A stretch of DNA of 64,000 nucleotides from Robiginitalea marina (GTDB lineage Bacteria; Bacteroidota; Bacteroidia; Flavobacteriales; Flavobacteriaceae). The translations under genes were made by a program, and so were the position numbers. The notes under the pieces were generated by a model. The model ran no database searches, was not told the DNA's origin, and was given only the letters and a program-made list of their open reading frames with translations. The number at the start of each line of letters is the position of its first letter. Positions within the stretch are counted from its first letter, which is position 1. Below, piece after piece: positions 24,701 through 33,878 of this stretch. The stretch lies in assembly GCF_024006985.1 (NCBI RefSeq), contig NZ_JAMXIB010000008.1:1-64000 (forward strand), read 5' to 3'.

Positions 24701-25441
24701 GCGGCCATCCTCAGGGAAAAGGGAAGCAATTCCGAGCGGGAAATGGCCCATGCCCTATACCTGGCCGGGTTTGATGTAAAAGACGTTCACATGACCGACC
24801 TGATCAGTGGGCGGGAAACCCTGGAAGGCATCCGGTTCATCGGGGCCGTGGGGGGCTTCTCCAATTCCGACGTGCTGGGCAGTGCCAAGGGCTGGGCCGG
24901 GGCCTTCAAATACAACGAAAAAGCCAGGAGGGCCTTACAGAATTTCTTCAGCCGCCCCGATACGCTTTCCATAGGCATCTGCAACGGCTGCCAGTTGTTC
25001 ATGGAACTCGAACTGCTGCACCCCGACCATCAGGAGCATGGCAAAATGACCTTCAATGATTCCCACAAACACGAAAGCAGCTTTACCTCCGTGAAGATCG
25101 GGAAAAACCATTCCGTAATGCTTTCAGCCCTTGCCGGCACCACCCTGGGGGTCTGGATTTCCCACGGGGAGGGAAAATTCCGGTTGCCTTATGCTTCCGA
25201 CCGCTACAATATCGTGGCGACTTACGGGTATGAAGGCTATCCTGCTAACCCGAATGGCAGTGACTATAATACCGCAATGCTCTGTGACGATAGCGGGCGC
25301 CACCTGGTCACCATGCCCCATATCGAGCGCTCCATCTTCCCCTGGAACTGGGCGTATTACGAGCCCGGGCGGGCCGATGCGGTTTCGCCCTGGCTGCAGG
25401 CATTTGTCGAGGCCCGAAAATGGATCGAGTCGCATAAGTAG
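21779..25441 (+). CDS. purL: Phosphoribosylformylglycinamidine synthase, single-chain type
   Basis: Fourth step of purine synthesis: FGAR plus glutamine and ATP to FGAM. 1220 residues, the long form combining the synthase with its own glutaminase. Visible blocks: FSQVNSEHCRHKIFNG near residue 160, KAETHNFPTTVEPFNGAATG near residue 243, HDHGAGGHLNCLSELVEE, and the C-terminal class I glutaminase with nucleophile Cys in GICNGCQLF near residue 1068 and HGEGKF further on. The start at 21779 (MIHFFGDPQTTVY) was chosen because the 26 upstream codons overlap the promoter. The gene appears to be monocistronic. Confidence 0.96.
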   Translation: MIHFFGDPQTTVYALSCEGELSAENTAKLSWLFGNQPRLDTASVDAFFIGPRAAMVTPWSTNATEITQNMGIEGIRRIEAYRRTHASDTAYDPMLFQKYASLGQELFHIAHQPEPVRGISDIKAYNQQEGLALSGEEIAYLERLSQRLGRPLTDSEVFGFSQVNSEHCRHKIFNGTFVIDHMEMPDSLFRLIRKTAEAHPNDIVSAYKDNVAFLKGPEVVQFAPKRPDVPDWYEEKPFASVLSLKAETHNFPTTVEPFNGAATGSGGEIRDRLAGGKGALPLAGTAVYMTAYSRLEKDRPWEKGVAARQWLYQTPVDILIKASNGASDFGNKFGQPLICGSVFTFEHEERGRVVGYDKVIMLAGGIGYGKASQALKDTPRKGDRILVLGGDNYRIGMGGAAVSSADTGEFSAAIELNAVQRSNPEMQKRAANAIRGLVESEQNPIVSIHDHGAGGHLNCLSELVEETGGYIHLERLPVGDPTLSARELIGNESQERMGLVMGPEDLEFLRRVAERERAPLYDVGHVTGDQRFTIASETETPMDVELADLFGSSPKTIMEDKTLERHYQELDYQMERFHSYLDQVLQLEAVACKDWLTNKVDRCVGGRVAKQQCAGPLQLPLNNCGVMALDFKGREGIATSLGHSPVSALIDPEAGSRNSIAEALTNLVWAPLKHGLKSVSLSANWMWPCNNEGEDARLYQAVKAASEFAIALGINIPTGKDSLSMKQKYPDREVLAPGTVIISAAAHCTDIRKVVEPVFRKKGGPVYYLNLSRDGFKLGGSSFAQVLGKVGRQAPTVRDPEYFARAFDTLQGLILEGQVLAGHDVSSGGLITTLLEGCFANPGTGLELDLGPLGEPDLIRVLFAENAGVVVQAADETIEKVLDKAGITFHRIGKVLERPEIRIKNQRVSLELDVAPLRDTWFRTSYLLDKKQTASDLASQRYANYKNQPLAFSFPQAFKGQLPAIKTPVGQRPKAAILREKGSNSEREMAHALYLAGFDVKDVHMTDLISGRETLEGIRFIGAVGGFSNSDVLGSAKGWAGAFKYNEKARRALQNFFSRPDTLSIGICNGCQLFMELELLHPDHQEHGKMTFNDSHKHESSFTSVKIGKNHSVMLSALAGTTLGVWISHGEGKFRLPYASDRYNIVATYGYEGYPANPNGSDYNTAMLCDDSGRHLVTMPHIERSIFPWNWAYYEPGRADAVSPWLQAFVEARKWIESHK

Positions 25442-25513
25442 GGGGATGAGTGTCCCCTTTGCCCGCTTTTTTCATATTTTAGGGGAAAGATCTTTTGCTT
25501 AATCCCCACTCCT

Positions 25514-27592
25514 ATGAAAAAATCGCTGCAATTCCTGGGGCTCTTGGCGTCCTTATGGTTGTTTCCGGGTTTCCTCCAGGCCCAGTTCAGCCTGGAAGAA
25601 GTCCTTGGGGCGCCCTATACGGAATCCCTGAATGCCTCCCCTGACGGGGAGCATCTGGCCTGGGTGGTCAATGAAAAAGGGGTCCGAAACATCTGGTATA
25701 CGCCTGTTTCCGCCGTGGCTCCCCGCCAGGTCAGCGGATACTCCGAAGACGATGGCCTTGCCATTTCCCTGGAGGCAGTCTTGCCGGACTTCCTTTTTTA
25801 TGTTCGGGGCAATGGCCCCAACCGCAGCGGCGAACCTGCAAACCCGGCCAGCCTCCCCGGGGTGCCCGAGCAAAAACTAATCCGGATCCGCCTGTCGGAC
25901 GGGCGCATTGACACCCTGGCCAGCGCGTCGGGGGCCCACCTCAGCCCAGATAGAAAAGCGTTGCTTTTCTCAAGGGGAAAGCAGGTGTACCTGCTAAAAG
26001 ACATCACCGGGCCAGAGCCGCAAACCAGCCTGCTGTTTGAAGTTCGCGCCGGGGTGGGTTCCCTGTCCTGGTCGCCTGATGGCAGCCGGATTGCCTTTGT
26101 GAGCCCCCGGACCGACCACAGCTTTATCGGCGTTTATTCCCTGGAAACCCACCGCCTGCGATGGATCGCCCCCGGGCTGGGGTTTGATGAGTATCCTGCC
26201 TGGGCCCCTGATGGAAAACGCATAGCCTTCCTGCGCAGGCCGGGACGCAGCCAGGGGGAACTCAGGGACCTTACCGGAGGGAACCCCTTTGAACTCATGG
26301 TGGGGGATGCCGATACCGGCCAGGCCCAGTCGATCTGGAAATCCCCGGCAGATGACGGGGGGTTCGCCCAGTACTACCCCAACGCCCCCCTGCGGTGGAC
26401 CCCGGGGAACCGGCTCCTGTTTTATTCCGAACACCAGGGTTGGAACCACCTCTACGCGATAAGGCCTGACGGCTCGGGGCTGACCGACCTTACCCCCGGC
26501 GCCTGCGAAACGGAAGACAGCAACCTTTCCCCCGACGGGCGCTACCTGTACTCCTCAAGCAATTGCGGGGACCTTAACCGGCGTCACCTTTGGAGGACCG
26601 ATCTGGAACGCGGTAAATCGGAGCAAATAACGGGCCCAGAAGGCATCCAGACCCATGCTGTGGGCCTGGCCGGGGAGGTTTTGGCCTACCGGGAAGGGGG
26701 GTATAACCAGCCCACCACGGCCGTATTGCAAAAACAAGGAGAACAGACTGTACTTGGGCCCCAGGGCGCCAGCTTCCCAAAGGGAATGCTGCAAAAACCC
26801 GGGGAGGTAAGGTTTACGGCCCCAGATGGGCTGGAAATCCACGGGCAGCTTTTTGCCCCACCCCCGGGGGCAAAGAAAAAATACCCGGCTGTAATTTTCA
26901 TGCACGGGGGCCCTATCCGGCAAATGCTCCTGGGCTACCATTTCAGCGGGTATTACGCCAATGCGTACAGTATGAACCAGTACCTCGCCTCAAGGGGCTA
27001 CGTGGTACTGTCGGTAAATTTCCGCTCCGGGACCGGCTATGGCCGGGCATTCCGCAGGGCGCCCAACCAGGGGCCCAGGGGGGCTTCCGAATACCAGGAC
27101 ATCCTCGCCGCAGCGCGCTACCTGCAATCACTGCCTGAAGTGGATCCCGAAGCCATCGGGCTGTGGGGAGGGTCATACGGCGGGTACCTCACAGCCATGG
27201 GCCTGGCCCGAAACTCCGATCTTTTCAAAGCCGGGGTGGATCTGCACGGAGTGCATGACTGGGCCTGGCGGGGGCGGGAATTTTCACCCGGCGGAGGCTG
27301 GGGCCTCACCGAAGGCCTTATGGAGCAGGCCCTGGCATCATCCCCGGTTTCAGACCTCGGGACCTGGAAATCCCCCGTGCTCCTGATCAGCGGGGATGAC
27401 GACCGCAACGTGATGATCGGGCAATCCATAGACCTTAAAAATAGGCTGGATGCTCTTGGGGTCTATAACGAGGTGCTGGTTTTCCCCGATGAGGTCCACG
27501 GGTTCCTGCGGCACGACAGCTGGCTGCAGGCCTATGAGGCCACCGCTTCCTTTTTTGACCGTTTCCTGAAAGGGATGCCCCCCCGGGACTGA
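25514..27592 (+). CDS. Secreted S9-family serine peptidase (prolyl oligopeptidase/DPP-like)
   Basis: 692 residues. A signal peptide (SLQFLGLLASLWLFPGFLQAQ) is followed by a WD40/PD40-type propeller (repeats such as LSPDRKALLFSRG, WSPDGSRIAFVSP, WAPDGKRIAFLRR) and a C-terminal alpha/beta hydrolase domain. The nucleophile is Ser554 in GLWGGSYGGYL, the acid lies in ISGDDDRNVMIGQS and the His in DEVHGFLRH. It probably removes short peptides in the periplasm or outside the cell. Note that GGSYGG agrees with the S9 GxSxGG motif. It is separated from purL by 72 nt and is likely monocistronic. Confidence 0.92.
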   Translation: MKKSLQFLGLLASLWLFPGFLQAQFSLEEVLGAPYTESLNASPDGEHLAWVVNEKGVRNIWYTPVSAVAPRQVSGYSEDDGLAISLEAVLPDFLFYVRGNGPNRSGEPANPASLPGVPEQKLIRIRLSDGRIDTLASASGAHLSPDRKALLFSRGKQVYLLKDITGPEPQTSLLFEVRAGVGSLSWSPDGSRIAFVSPRTDHSFIGVYSLETHRLRWIAPGLGFDEYPAWAPDGKRIAFLRRPGRSQGELRDLTGGNPFELMVGDADTGQAQSIWKSPADDGGFAQYYPNAPLRWTPGNRLLFYSEHQGWNHLYAIRPDGSGLTDLTPGACETEDSNLSPDGRYLYSSSNCGDLNRRHLWRTDLERGKSEQITGPEGIQTHAVGLAGEVLAYREGGYNQPTTAVLQKQGEQTVLGPQGASFPKGMLQKPGEVRFTAPDGLEIHGQLFAPPPGAKKKYPAVIFMHGGPIRQMLLGYHFSGYYANAYSMNQYLASRGYVVLSVNFRSGTGYGRAFRRAPNQGPRGASEYQDILAAARYLQSLPEVDPEAIGLWGGSYGGYLTAMGLARNSDLFKAGVDLHGVHDWAWRGREFSPGGGWGLTEGLMEQALASSPVSDLGTWKSPVLLISGDDDRNVMIGQSIDLKNRLDALGVYNEVLVFPDEVHGFLRHDSWLQAYEATASFFDRFLKGMPPRD

Positions 27593-27817
27593 TCCAAAGG
27601 TTTTAAGAGGCGGGCAAAGGGCCCCCTGCCCCCTAAGATCTGCTCGATCGGTTTGGGCAAAAATACCGTTGCCAACGGCTCCCTGTGATTCCGACCTTTC
27701 CTTACGGTTTCTGTATTCCTTTGCAGGATTCCCAATCAGCCCGTTGGGAGATTGCTAATCCTGTTGTAAAATACCCCGGGCTTTTCGTATTTTGCAAATC
27801 GCTAACAACTAACTCCG

Positions 27818-29593
27818 ATGCAATCCATTTCGAGACTCTTTGATATTCCTTATTACCAGAATGAGCACTTCCCCATGGAAAAATCCATGGTGACAAAGTA
27901 CGACGGGGAGTGGCTCCCGGTTTCCACGAGCGAATACCTGGACCAGGCCAATGCCGTCAGCAGGGGCCTGCTAAGGCTCGGCGTGAAGCCCGGGGACAAG
28001 ATTGCCCTTATTTCAATGACCAACCGCACCGAGTGGAATATCATGGATACGGGCATCCTGCAGCTGGGCGCCCAGGACGTCCCCATCTACCCGACGATTT
28101 CAGAAGCCGATTATGCCTATATCCTGAACCACTCCGGTTCTACCTATTGTTTCGTCTCCTGCCAGGAGGTACTGGACAAGGTGCGGGCCGTGCAAAAGGA
28201 AGTGCCGGCCCTGAAAGAAGTGTATTGCTTCGACCGGATCCCGGGCTGCAAACATTGGAGCGAGGTTAAGGAACTTGGGGCAGACCCCTCGAACCAACCG
28301 GAGGTGGAAGCCTGCAAAGCAAAAGTAAAACCCGAAGACCTGGCAACCCTGATTTACACGTCCGGGACTACAGGCAGGCCTAAAGGGGTAATGCTTTCGC
28401 ACCATAACATCGTTTCGAATGTCCTGGCCAGCAAAGAACGGGTCCCGTTCGAGCAAGGGGGGTCGGCCCTGAGTTTCCTCCCGGTCTGCCACATCTTTGA
28501 GCGGATGATCCTGTACCTCTACCAGTATTGCGGAATCACCGTGTATTTTGCCGAGGGCCTCGACAAAATCAGCGAAAACCTGAAAGAAATAAAGCCGAAT
28601 ACCATGACCGTGGTTCCCCGCCTGCTCGAAAAGGTCTACGACAAGATCATTGCACGGGGCAGCGAGCTTACCGGGCTGAAGAAGGCCCTGTTTTTCTGGG
28701 CCGTTGAGCTGGGCCTTGAATACAAGCCTTACGGGGCCAATGGCTGGTGGTATGAGAAAAAGCTGGGCCTGGCCCGGAAGCTGATTTTCCGCAAATGGCA
28801 GGAAGCCCTTGGAGGCAATCTTGAAGTGATGGTCTCCGGAAGTGCGGCGCTGCAGGCGCGGCTTGCCCGGGTGTTTGCTGCCGCGGGTATCCCGGTGATG
28901 GAAGGATACGGCCTTACGGAAACTTCCCCGGTGATCTCGGTGAACGACCATCGAAACCGGGGTTGGAAAATCGGGTCCGTGGGGAAGATCATCAAGGGCA
29001 TCGAGGTTGTGATCGCCCCGGACGGGGAAATCCTGTGCAAAGGCCCCAATGTGATGATGGGCTATTATAAGGAACCGGAAAAAACAGCTGAAGTCATCGA
29101 CAGCGACGGATTTTTCCATACGGGGGATATAGGGGAATTCGACGGGGAAGGCTTCCTGCGGATCACCGACCGCAAAAAGGAAATGTTCAAGACCTCCGGG
29201 GGGAAGTATGTCGCCCCCCAACTCCTGGAGAACCGCCTGAAGCAGTCGCGGTTTATCGAGCAGGTGATGGTGGTCGGGGAAGGGGAAAAAATGCCCGCTG
29301 CCCTGATCCAACCCAATTTTGAATTCCTGCTGGAGTGGGCGAAACGGCATGATATTGCCCTCGGAGCCATGGAGTCGGCCCTGACCAGCCCCAGGGTCCT
29401 GGATCGATTCCGGCAGGAAGTGGAAGAGGCTAATGAGAATTTCGCCAAATGGGAAAAAGTGAAGGATTTCCGGTTGACCCCCGAAGCCTGGACCGTGGAG
29501 GACGGCCACCTGACCCCGACGATGAAGTTGCGCAGAAAGGCCATCAAAGAGAAATACCTGCCGCTCTACAACGATATCTACGGGCATTCATAG
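27818..29593 (+). CDS. Long-chain fatty-acid CoA ligase (AMP-forming)
   Basis: Activates fatty acids to acyl-CoA with ATP and is the entry to beta-oxidation. 591 residues. AMP-binding signature LIYTSGTTGRPKGVMLSHHN near residue 178, GYGLTETSP near residue 367, HTGDIGEFDGEGFLRITDRKKEMFKTSGGKYV near residue 430, and a catalytic-lysine region near the end. It belongs to the FadD15/ACSL type. No signal peptide. A strong terminator follows, so it is separate from the MarR-fadNAE operon although it works in the same pathway. Confidence 0.94.
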   Translation: MQSISRLFDIPYYQNEHFPMEKSMVTKYDGEWLPVSTSEYLDQANAVSRGLLRLGVKPGDKIALISMTNRTEWNIMDTGILQLGAQDVPIYPTISEADYAYILNHSGSTYCFVSCQEVLDKVRAVQKEVPALKEVYCFDRIPGCKHWSEVKELGADPSNQPEVEACKAKVKPEDLATLIYTSGTTGRPKGVMLSHHNIVSNVLASKERVPFEQGGSALSFLPVCHIFERMILYLYQYCGITVYFAEGLDKISENLKEIKPNTMTVVPRLLEKVYDKIIARGSELTGLKKALFFWAVELGLEYKPYGANGWWYEKKLGLARKLIFRKWQEALGGNLEVMVSGSAALQARLARVFAAAGIPVMEGYGLTETSPVISVNDHRNRGWKIGSVGKIIKGIEVVIAPDGEILCKGPNVMMGYYKEPEKTAEVIDSDGFFHTGDIGEFDGEGFLRITDRKKEMFKTSGGKYVAPQLLENRLKQSRFIEQVMVVGEGEKMPAALIQPNFEFLLEWAKRHDIALGAMESALTSPRVLDRFRQEVEEANENFAKWEKVKDFRLTPEAWTVEDGHLTPTMKLRRKAIKEKYLPLYNDIYGHS

Positions 29594-29621
29594 GACCCTG
29601 GCCGGGGGACTTGAAACTTAC

Positions 29622-29656
29622 GGGAGGCTGTGGATGAATCCATGGCCTCCCTTTTT
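29622..29656 (+). terminator. Intrinsic terminator of the acyl-CoA ligase gene
   Basis: GGGAGGC (29622-29628) pairs with GCCTCCC (29645-29651) and the inner TGGAT/ATCCA arms extend the stem; five T follow. Confidence 0.82.
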
Positions 29657-29685
29657 GCTTGTTGATAACTTCTCCTTACATTTAT

Positions 29686-29697
29686 TATGCATGCATA
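29686..29697. promoter_or_regulatory. Candidate MarR operator, perfect palindrome TATGCATGCATA
   Basis: A 12-bp perfect palindrome centred 18-19 nt upstream of the TATATTTG promoter box, i.e. over the -33 region of the MarR-fadNAE promoter. Position and symmetry fit a MarR dimer binding site. Confidence 0.55.
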
Positions 29698-29708
29698 GTA
29701 TTTTTTCC

Positions 29709-29716
29709 TATATTTG
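29709..29716 (+). promoter_or_regulatory. TATATTTG promoter box of the MarR-fad operon
   Basis: Exact TAnnTTTG match 5 nt before the ATG at 29722; the short gap predicts a nearly leaderless mRNA. Confidence 0.6.
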
Positions 29717-29721
29717 GTACC

Positions 29722-30195
29722 ATGGATCCCCTAATGATGAAGGACATTACCATCGACTATGCCCTGCGCGCCACCTGGCAGGCCGTAGCCCGAATGTATA
29801 ACGAAGAGGCCAAACGGTTCGACAGCACCATGGCCGTTGGCTTTACCCTCCTGAGCATCGACCCCAAGACGGGAACCCCTTCCACCGCCCTGGGGCCGAA
29901 GATGGGCATGGAGGCCACCAGCCTTTCCCGAATCCTTAAAGCCATGGAAGAAAAGGGCCTGATCCGGCGACGGCCCAACCCGGAAGACGGGCGGGGGGTC
30001 CTGATCCACCTCACAGATTTCGGTTTGGAAAAACGCATGGATTCCAAGGATGTGGTCCTGCGATTCAATGAGGCAGTCCGCCAGGAAACCACTGAGGAAG
30101 AACTCGAGGGGTTTTTCGCAGTCATCGGGAAGATCAACCAATTGATTTCCGAAAAAAAGATATACCGTAAAGAAAAAGAGTCAACTACCAAATAG
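29722..30195 (+). CDS. MarR-family transcriptional regulator of fatty-acid degradation
   Basis: 157 residues with a winged-helix domain: TLLSIDPKTGTPSTALGPKMG as helix-turn-helix lead-in, MEATSLSRILKAMEEKGLI as recognition helix, then the wing RRRPNPEDGRGVLIHLTDFG. It probably represses its own operon and releases DNA on binding an acyl-CoA, by analogy with other fatty-acid MarR/FadR regulators; the ligand is an inference. The start at 29722 was chosen because the frame upstream to 29659 covers the promoter and palindrome. It ends 9 nt before fadN. Confidence 0.88.
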   Translation: MDPLMMKDITIDYALRATWQAVARMYNEEAKRFDSTMAVGFTLLSIDPKTGTPSTALGPKMGMEATSLSRILKAMEEKGLIRRRPNPEDGRGVLIHLTDFGLEKRMDSKDVVLRFNEAVRQETTEEELEGFFAVIGKINQLISEKKIYRKEKESTTK

Positions 30196-30204
30196 CCTGT
30201 ATCC

Positions 30205-32613
30205 ATGAAGAACAGACATATTCAAAAAGTGGCCGTAATCGGGTCGGGGATCATGGGAAGCGGGATCGCCTGCCACTTCGCCAACATCGGCGTGGAAGTA
30301 CTCCTGCTCGACATCGTCCCAAGGGAACTCAACGAGGCTGAAAAAGCCAGGGGCCTGACCCTGCAGGATAAGGCGGTGCGAAACCGCCTGGTGAACGATT
30401 CCCTGGCCGGCGCCCTGAAATCGAACCCTTCGCCCATTTACCACCGCAGTTTTGCACAACGCATTAAAACGGGAAACCTGGAAGATGATATTTCCAGGGT
30501 TTCTGAAGCCGATTGGATCATCGAGGTGGTCGTGGAGCGCCTGGATATCAAAAAGCAGGTCTTCGAACAACTCGAAAAGCACCGCAAACCGGGAACCCTG
30601 ATTACCTCCAACACCTCCGGTATCCCCATCGCCTTTATGAGCGAGGGGCGCAGCGCCGATTTCCAGGAGCATTTCTGCGGAACGCATTTTTTCAACCCGC
30701 CCCGCTACCTGAAGCTGTTTGAGGTCATCCCCGGGCCGGCAACCCGGCAGGATGTTTTGGAATTCCTCGCCGCCTATGGGGAAAAATTCCTCGGTAAAAC
30801 TTCGGTACTGGCCAAAGACACCCCGGCCTTCATCGGAAACCGGATCGGGATCTTCAGCATCATGAGCCTGTTTCACGCCGTGAAAGACCTCGGGATGACC
30901 GTTGAGGAAGTGGACAAACTCACCGGGCCGGTCATCGGGCGACCGAAATCGGCCACCTTCCGCACCGTGGATGTGGTGGGGCTGGATACCCTGGTTCACG
31001 TGGCCAACGGGATCCGGGAGAATTGCCCGGGCGATGAACGGCATGAGCTGTTCCAGCTGCCGGGCTTCATCCAAACCATGGTCGACCAGGCATGGCTCGG
31101 CAGTAAGAGCGGGCAGGGATTTTATAAAAAGGTCCGCAAACCGGACGGTTCCAGCGAAATCCTGACCCTCGACCTCGACTCCATGGAGTACCGCTCCAAT
31201 AAAAAGGCCGGTTTTGCCACGTTGGAGCAGACCAAAACCATTGATAACGTCATCGACCGCTTCCCGGTGCTGGTCGCCGGAAAAGATAAGGCGGGGGAAT
31301 TCTATCGCAAAAGCTTTGGCGCCCTGTTTGCCTATGTTACCCACCGCATCCCCGAGATCACCGATGCCCCCTATAAAATCGACGATGCCATGAAGGCCGG
31401 CTTTGGATGGGAACACGGGCCCTTCCAGATCTGGGATGCCATTGGTCTGGACAAGGGCCTGGAACTGATCGCCTCCGTTGGGCAATCGCCGGCGGGGTGG
31501 GTGGACAAAATGAAAAAAGCGGGTATCACCTCCTTTTACAGCGTTGCCGATGGCGACACCCTTTGCTATGACCCGGAGGCCAAAACCTACGCCAGGATCC
31601 CCGGGCAGGATGCCTTTATCATCCTGGACAACATCCGGAAAACCAGGGAGGTGTTCAGCAATACCGGGGTGGTGGTCGAGGACCTTGGAGACGGCATCCT
31701 GAACGTGGAATTCCGTTCCAAGATGAACACCATTGGCGGGGATGTACTGGCTGGCCTGAACAAAGCCGTGGACCTGGCTGAGCAGGACTTCCAGGGACTG
31801 GTGGTGGGCAACCAGGCTGCGAATTTCTCAGTTGGGGCGAACATCGGAATGATCTTTATGATGGCCGTGGAACAGGAATATGACGAGCTGGCCATGGCGA
31901 TAAAGTATTTCCAGGATACCATGATGCGGATGCGCTATTCGTCTATCCCGGTTATTGCAGCGCCCCACGGGATGACCCTGGGAGGGGGATGCGAGCTCAG
32001 CCTGCACGCAGACAAAGTGGTGGCTGCCGCCGAGACCTATATGGGGCTGGTTGAATTTGGCGTTGGGGTGATCCCCGGCGGGGGCGGCTCCAAGGAGATG
32101 ACCCTTCGGGCTTCAGATACCTTCCGCAAGGACGATGTGGAGCTAAACGCCCTGCGGGAATATTTCCTGGCCGTAGCCACGGCAAAAGTTTCCACCTCAG
32201 CCTATGAAGCGTTTGACTTCGGGGTTTTGCAAAAAGGAAAGGATGTGGTCGTGGTAAACAAGGACCGCCAGATTGCCACCGCAAAAGCGCACGCTAAGCT
32301 GATGGCCGAAAGCGGTTATACCCAGCCCATCCCCAGGAACGACATCAAGGTGCTGGGCAAACAGGCCCTGGGGATGTTCCTGGTCGGGACCGATTCCATG
32401 AAGGCCGGCCGGTACATTTCGGAACACGACAAAAAGATCGCCAACAAGCTCGCTTATGTGATGGCAGGGGGCGACCTCTCAGAGGCCAGCTATGTCAGCG
32501 AGGCTTACCTGCTGGAGCTGGAACGGGAAGCCTTCCTTTCCCTCTGCACCGAACGCAAGACCCTGGAGCGCATCCAGCACATGCTTAAGACCGGAAAACC
32601 CTTAAGAAATTAA
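30205..32613 (+). CDS. fadN: 3-hydroxyacyl-CoA dehydrogenase / enoyl-CoA hydratase (FadN-like)
   Basis: Two steps of beta-oxidation on one chain of 802 residues. The N-terminal NAD-binding dehydrogenase begins VAVIGSGIMGSGIACHFANI, with NTSGIPI and the HFFNPPRY motif (catalytic His region). The C-terminal crotonase domain has ANFSVGANIGMIF and HGMTLGGGCELSLHADKV near residue 590, with MGLVEFGVGVIPGGGGS. Domain order (dehydrogenase first) is that of Bacillus FadN, not E. coli FadB. It is followed by fadA at 23 nt. Confidence 0.94.
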   Translation: MKNRHIQKVAVIGSGIMGSGIACHFANIGVEVLLLDIVPRELNEAEKARGLTLQDKAVRNRLVNDSLAGALKSNPSPIYHRSFAQRIKTGNLEDDISRVSEADWIIEVVVERLDIKKQVFEQLEKHRKPGTLITSNTSGIPIAFMSEGRSADFQEHFCGTHFFNPPRYLKLFEVIPGPATRQDVLEFLAAYGEKFLGKTSVLAKDTPAFIGNRIGIFSIMSLFHAVKDLGMTVEEVDKLTGPVIGRPKSATFRTVDVVGLDTLVHVANGIRENCPGDERHELFQLPGFIQTMVDQAWLGSKSGQGFYKKVRKPDGSSEILTLDLDSMEYRSNKKAGFATLEQTKTIDNVIDRFPVLVAGKDKAGEFYRKSFGALFAYVTHRIPEITDAPYKIDDAMKAGFGWEHGPFQIWDAIGLDKGLELIASVGQSPAGWVDKMKKAGITSFYSVADGDTLCYDPEAKTYARIPGQDAFIILDNIRKTREVFSNTGVVVEDLGDGILNVEFRSKMNTIGGDVLAGLNKAVDLAEQDFQGLVVGNQAANFSVGANIGMIFMMAVEQEYDELAMAIKYFQDTMMRMRYSSIPVIAAPHGMTLGGGCELSLHADKVVAAAETYMGLVEFGVGVIPGGGGSKEMTLRASDTFRKDDVELNALREYFLAVATAKVSTSAYEAFDFGVLQKGKDVVVVNKDRQIATAKAHAKLMAESGYTQPIPRNDIKVLGKQALGMFLVGTDSMKAGRYISEHDKKIANKLAYVMAGGDLSEASYVSEAYLLELEREAFLSLCTERKTLERIQHMLKTGKPLRN

Positions 32614-32636
32614 TCGCATCGCAAAGCAAACCTATT

Positions 32637-33827
32637 ATGAAAGACGCCTATATCGTTAAAGCATACCGGACTGCCGTCGGAAAGGCCCCCAGGGGCACCT
32701 TCCGTTTCAAGCGGCCTGACGAGATGGCTGCCGAGGTCATCGCCCACATGATGAAGGAGCTGCCCGGGCTGGATAAAAAACGGATCGACGACGTGATGGT
32801 GGGCAACGCCATGCCCGAAGCGGAACAGGGGCTCAACATGGCCCGGCTGATTTCCCTGATGGGACTCGACCTGGTGGATGTACCCGGGGTTACCATAAAC
32901 CGCTATTGCGCTTCCGGCCTGGAGACCATCGCCATGGCGACGGCCAAAATCCGGTCGGGCATGGCGGAGTGCATCATCGCCGGGGGTGCTGAAAGCATGA
33001 GTTATATCCCCATGGGCGGATATAAACCCGTGCCGGACTACCGCCTTGCCAAAGCAGGCCATGAAGACTATTACTGGGGGATGGGGCTGACTGCAGAAGC
33101 CGTTGCCGATCAATTTAAGGTCTCCCGGGAAGACCAGGACGAATTCGCCTACCAATCGCACCAGAAGGCCCTGAAAGCCCAGCAGGAAGGGAAATTCGAT
33201 TCCCAGATCGTGCCCATCACCGTGGACCACACCTTCGTGGACGGCAGGGGAAAGAAAACGTCAAAATCGTATACCGTGGAAGCCGATGAAGGCCCGCGGG
33301 CCGATACCTCCGTGGAAGCCCTGGGCAGGTTAAAACCGGTCTTCGCTTCCGGGGGTAGCGTAACGGCGGGGAATTCCTCCCAAATGAGCGATGGGGCTGC
33401 CTTTGTGATGGTTATGAGCGAAGCGATGGTAAAAGAACTAAACCTGGAACCCATTGCCCGCCTGGTGAATTACGCCGCCGTTGGGGTGGAGCCACGGATC
33501 ATGGGGATCGGCCCGGTTAAAGCCATTCCGAGGGCCCTGGACCTGGCCGGCCTGAAACTGAAGGACCTGGAGCTTATCGAGCTGAATGAAGCCTTTGCCT
33601 CCCAGTCCCTGGCGGTCATCAGGGAACTCGGCCTTAACCCTGACCTGGTCAATGTAAACGGCGGGGCCATAGCCCTGGGGCACCCCCTGGGATGTACCGG
33701 GGGCAAATTGTCGGTACAACTCTTTGAGGAGATGCGGCACAGGAACCTGACGGGCAAATACGGCATGGTGACCATGTGCGTGGGTACCGGGCAGGGGGCC
33801 GCCGGCATTTATGAATTCCTGTCCTGA
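32637..33827 (+). CDS. fadA: Acetyl-CoA C-acyltransferase (3-ketoacyl-CoA thiolase)
   Basis: Thiolytic last step of beta-oxidation. 396 residues. Acyl-accepting Cys in [14 protein letters not shown] near residue 89, HxxE-type [27 protein letters not shown] with the catalytic His near residue 350, and the second Cys in [16 protein letters not shown] near residue 380. Cytoplasmic. Placed between fadN (23 nt upstream) and fadE (51 nt downstream). Confidence 0.95.
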   Translation: MKDAYIVKAYRTAVGKAPRGTFRFKRPDEMAAEVIAHMMKELPGLDKKRIDDVMVGNAMPEAEQGLNMARLISLMGLDLVDVPGVTINRYCASGLETIAMATAKIRSGMAECIIAGGAESMSYIPMGGYKPVPDYRLAKAGHEDYYWGMGLTAEAVADQFKVSREDQDEFAYQSHQKALKAQQEGKFDSQIVPITVDHTFVDGRGKKTSKSYTVEADEGPRADTSVEALGRLKPVFASGGSVTAGNSSQMSDGAAFVMVMSEAMVKELNLEPIARLVNYAAVGVEPRIMGIGPVKAIPRALDLAGLKLKDLELIELNEAFASQSLAVIRELGLNPDLVNVNGGAIALGHPLGCTGGKLSVQLFEEMRHRNLTGKYGMVTMCVGTGQGAAGIYEFLS

Positions 33828-33878
33828 AGGGTTTTAACCCCGGGGACATAAAAAATTAGTCACGGAAATACGTAAAAC

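Noticed and set aside
25441-25475. Weak hairpin GGGGA/TCCCC after purL
   Set aside because: Five-base stem with the T-run displaced by several GC bases; not strong enough to call a terminator.
28100-29587. 495-codon frame opposite the acyl-CoA ligase
   Set aside because: Shadow frame; the plus-strand protein has all family motifs.
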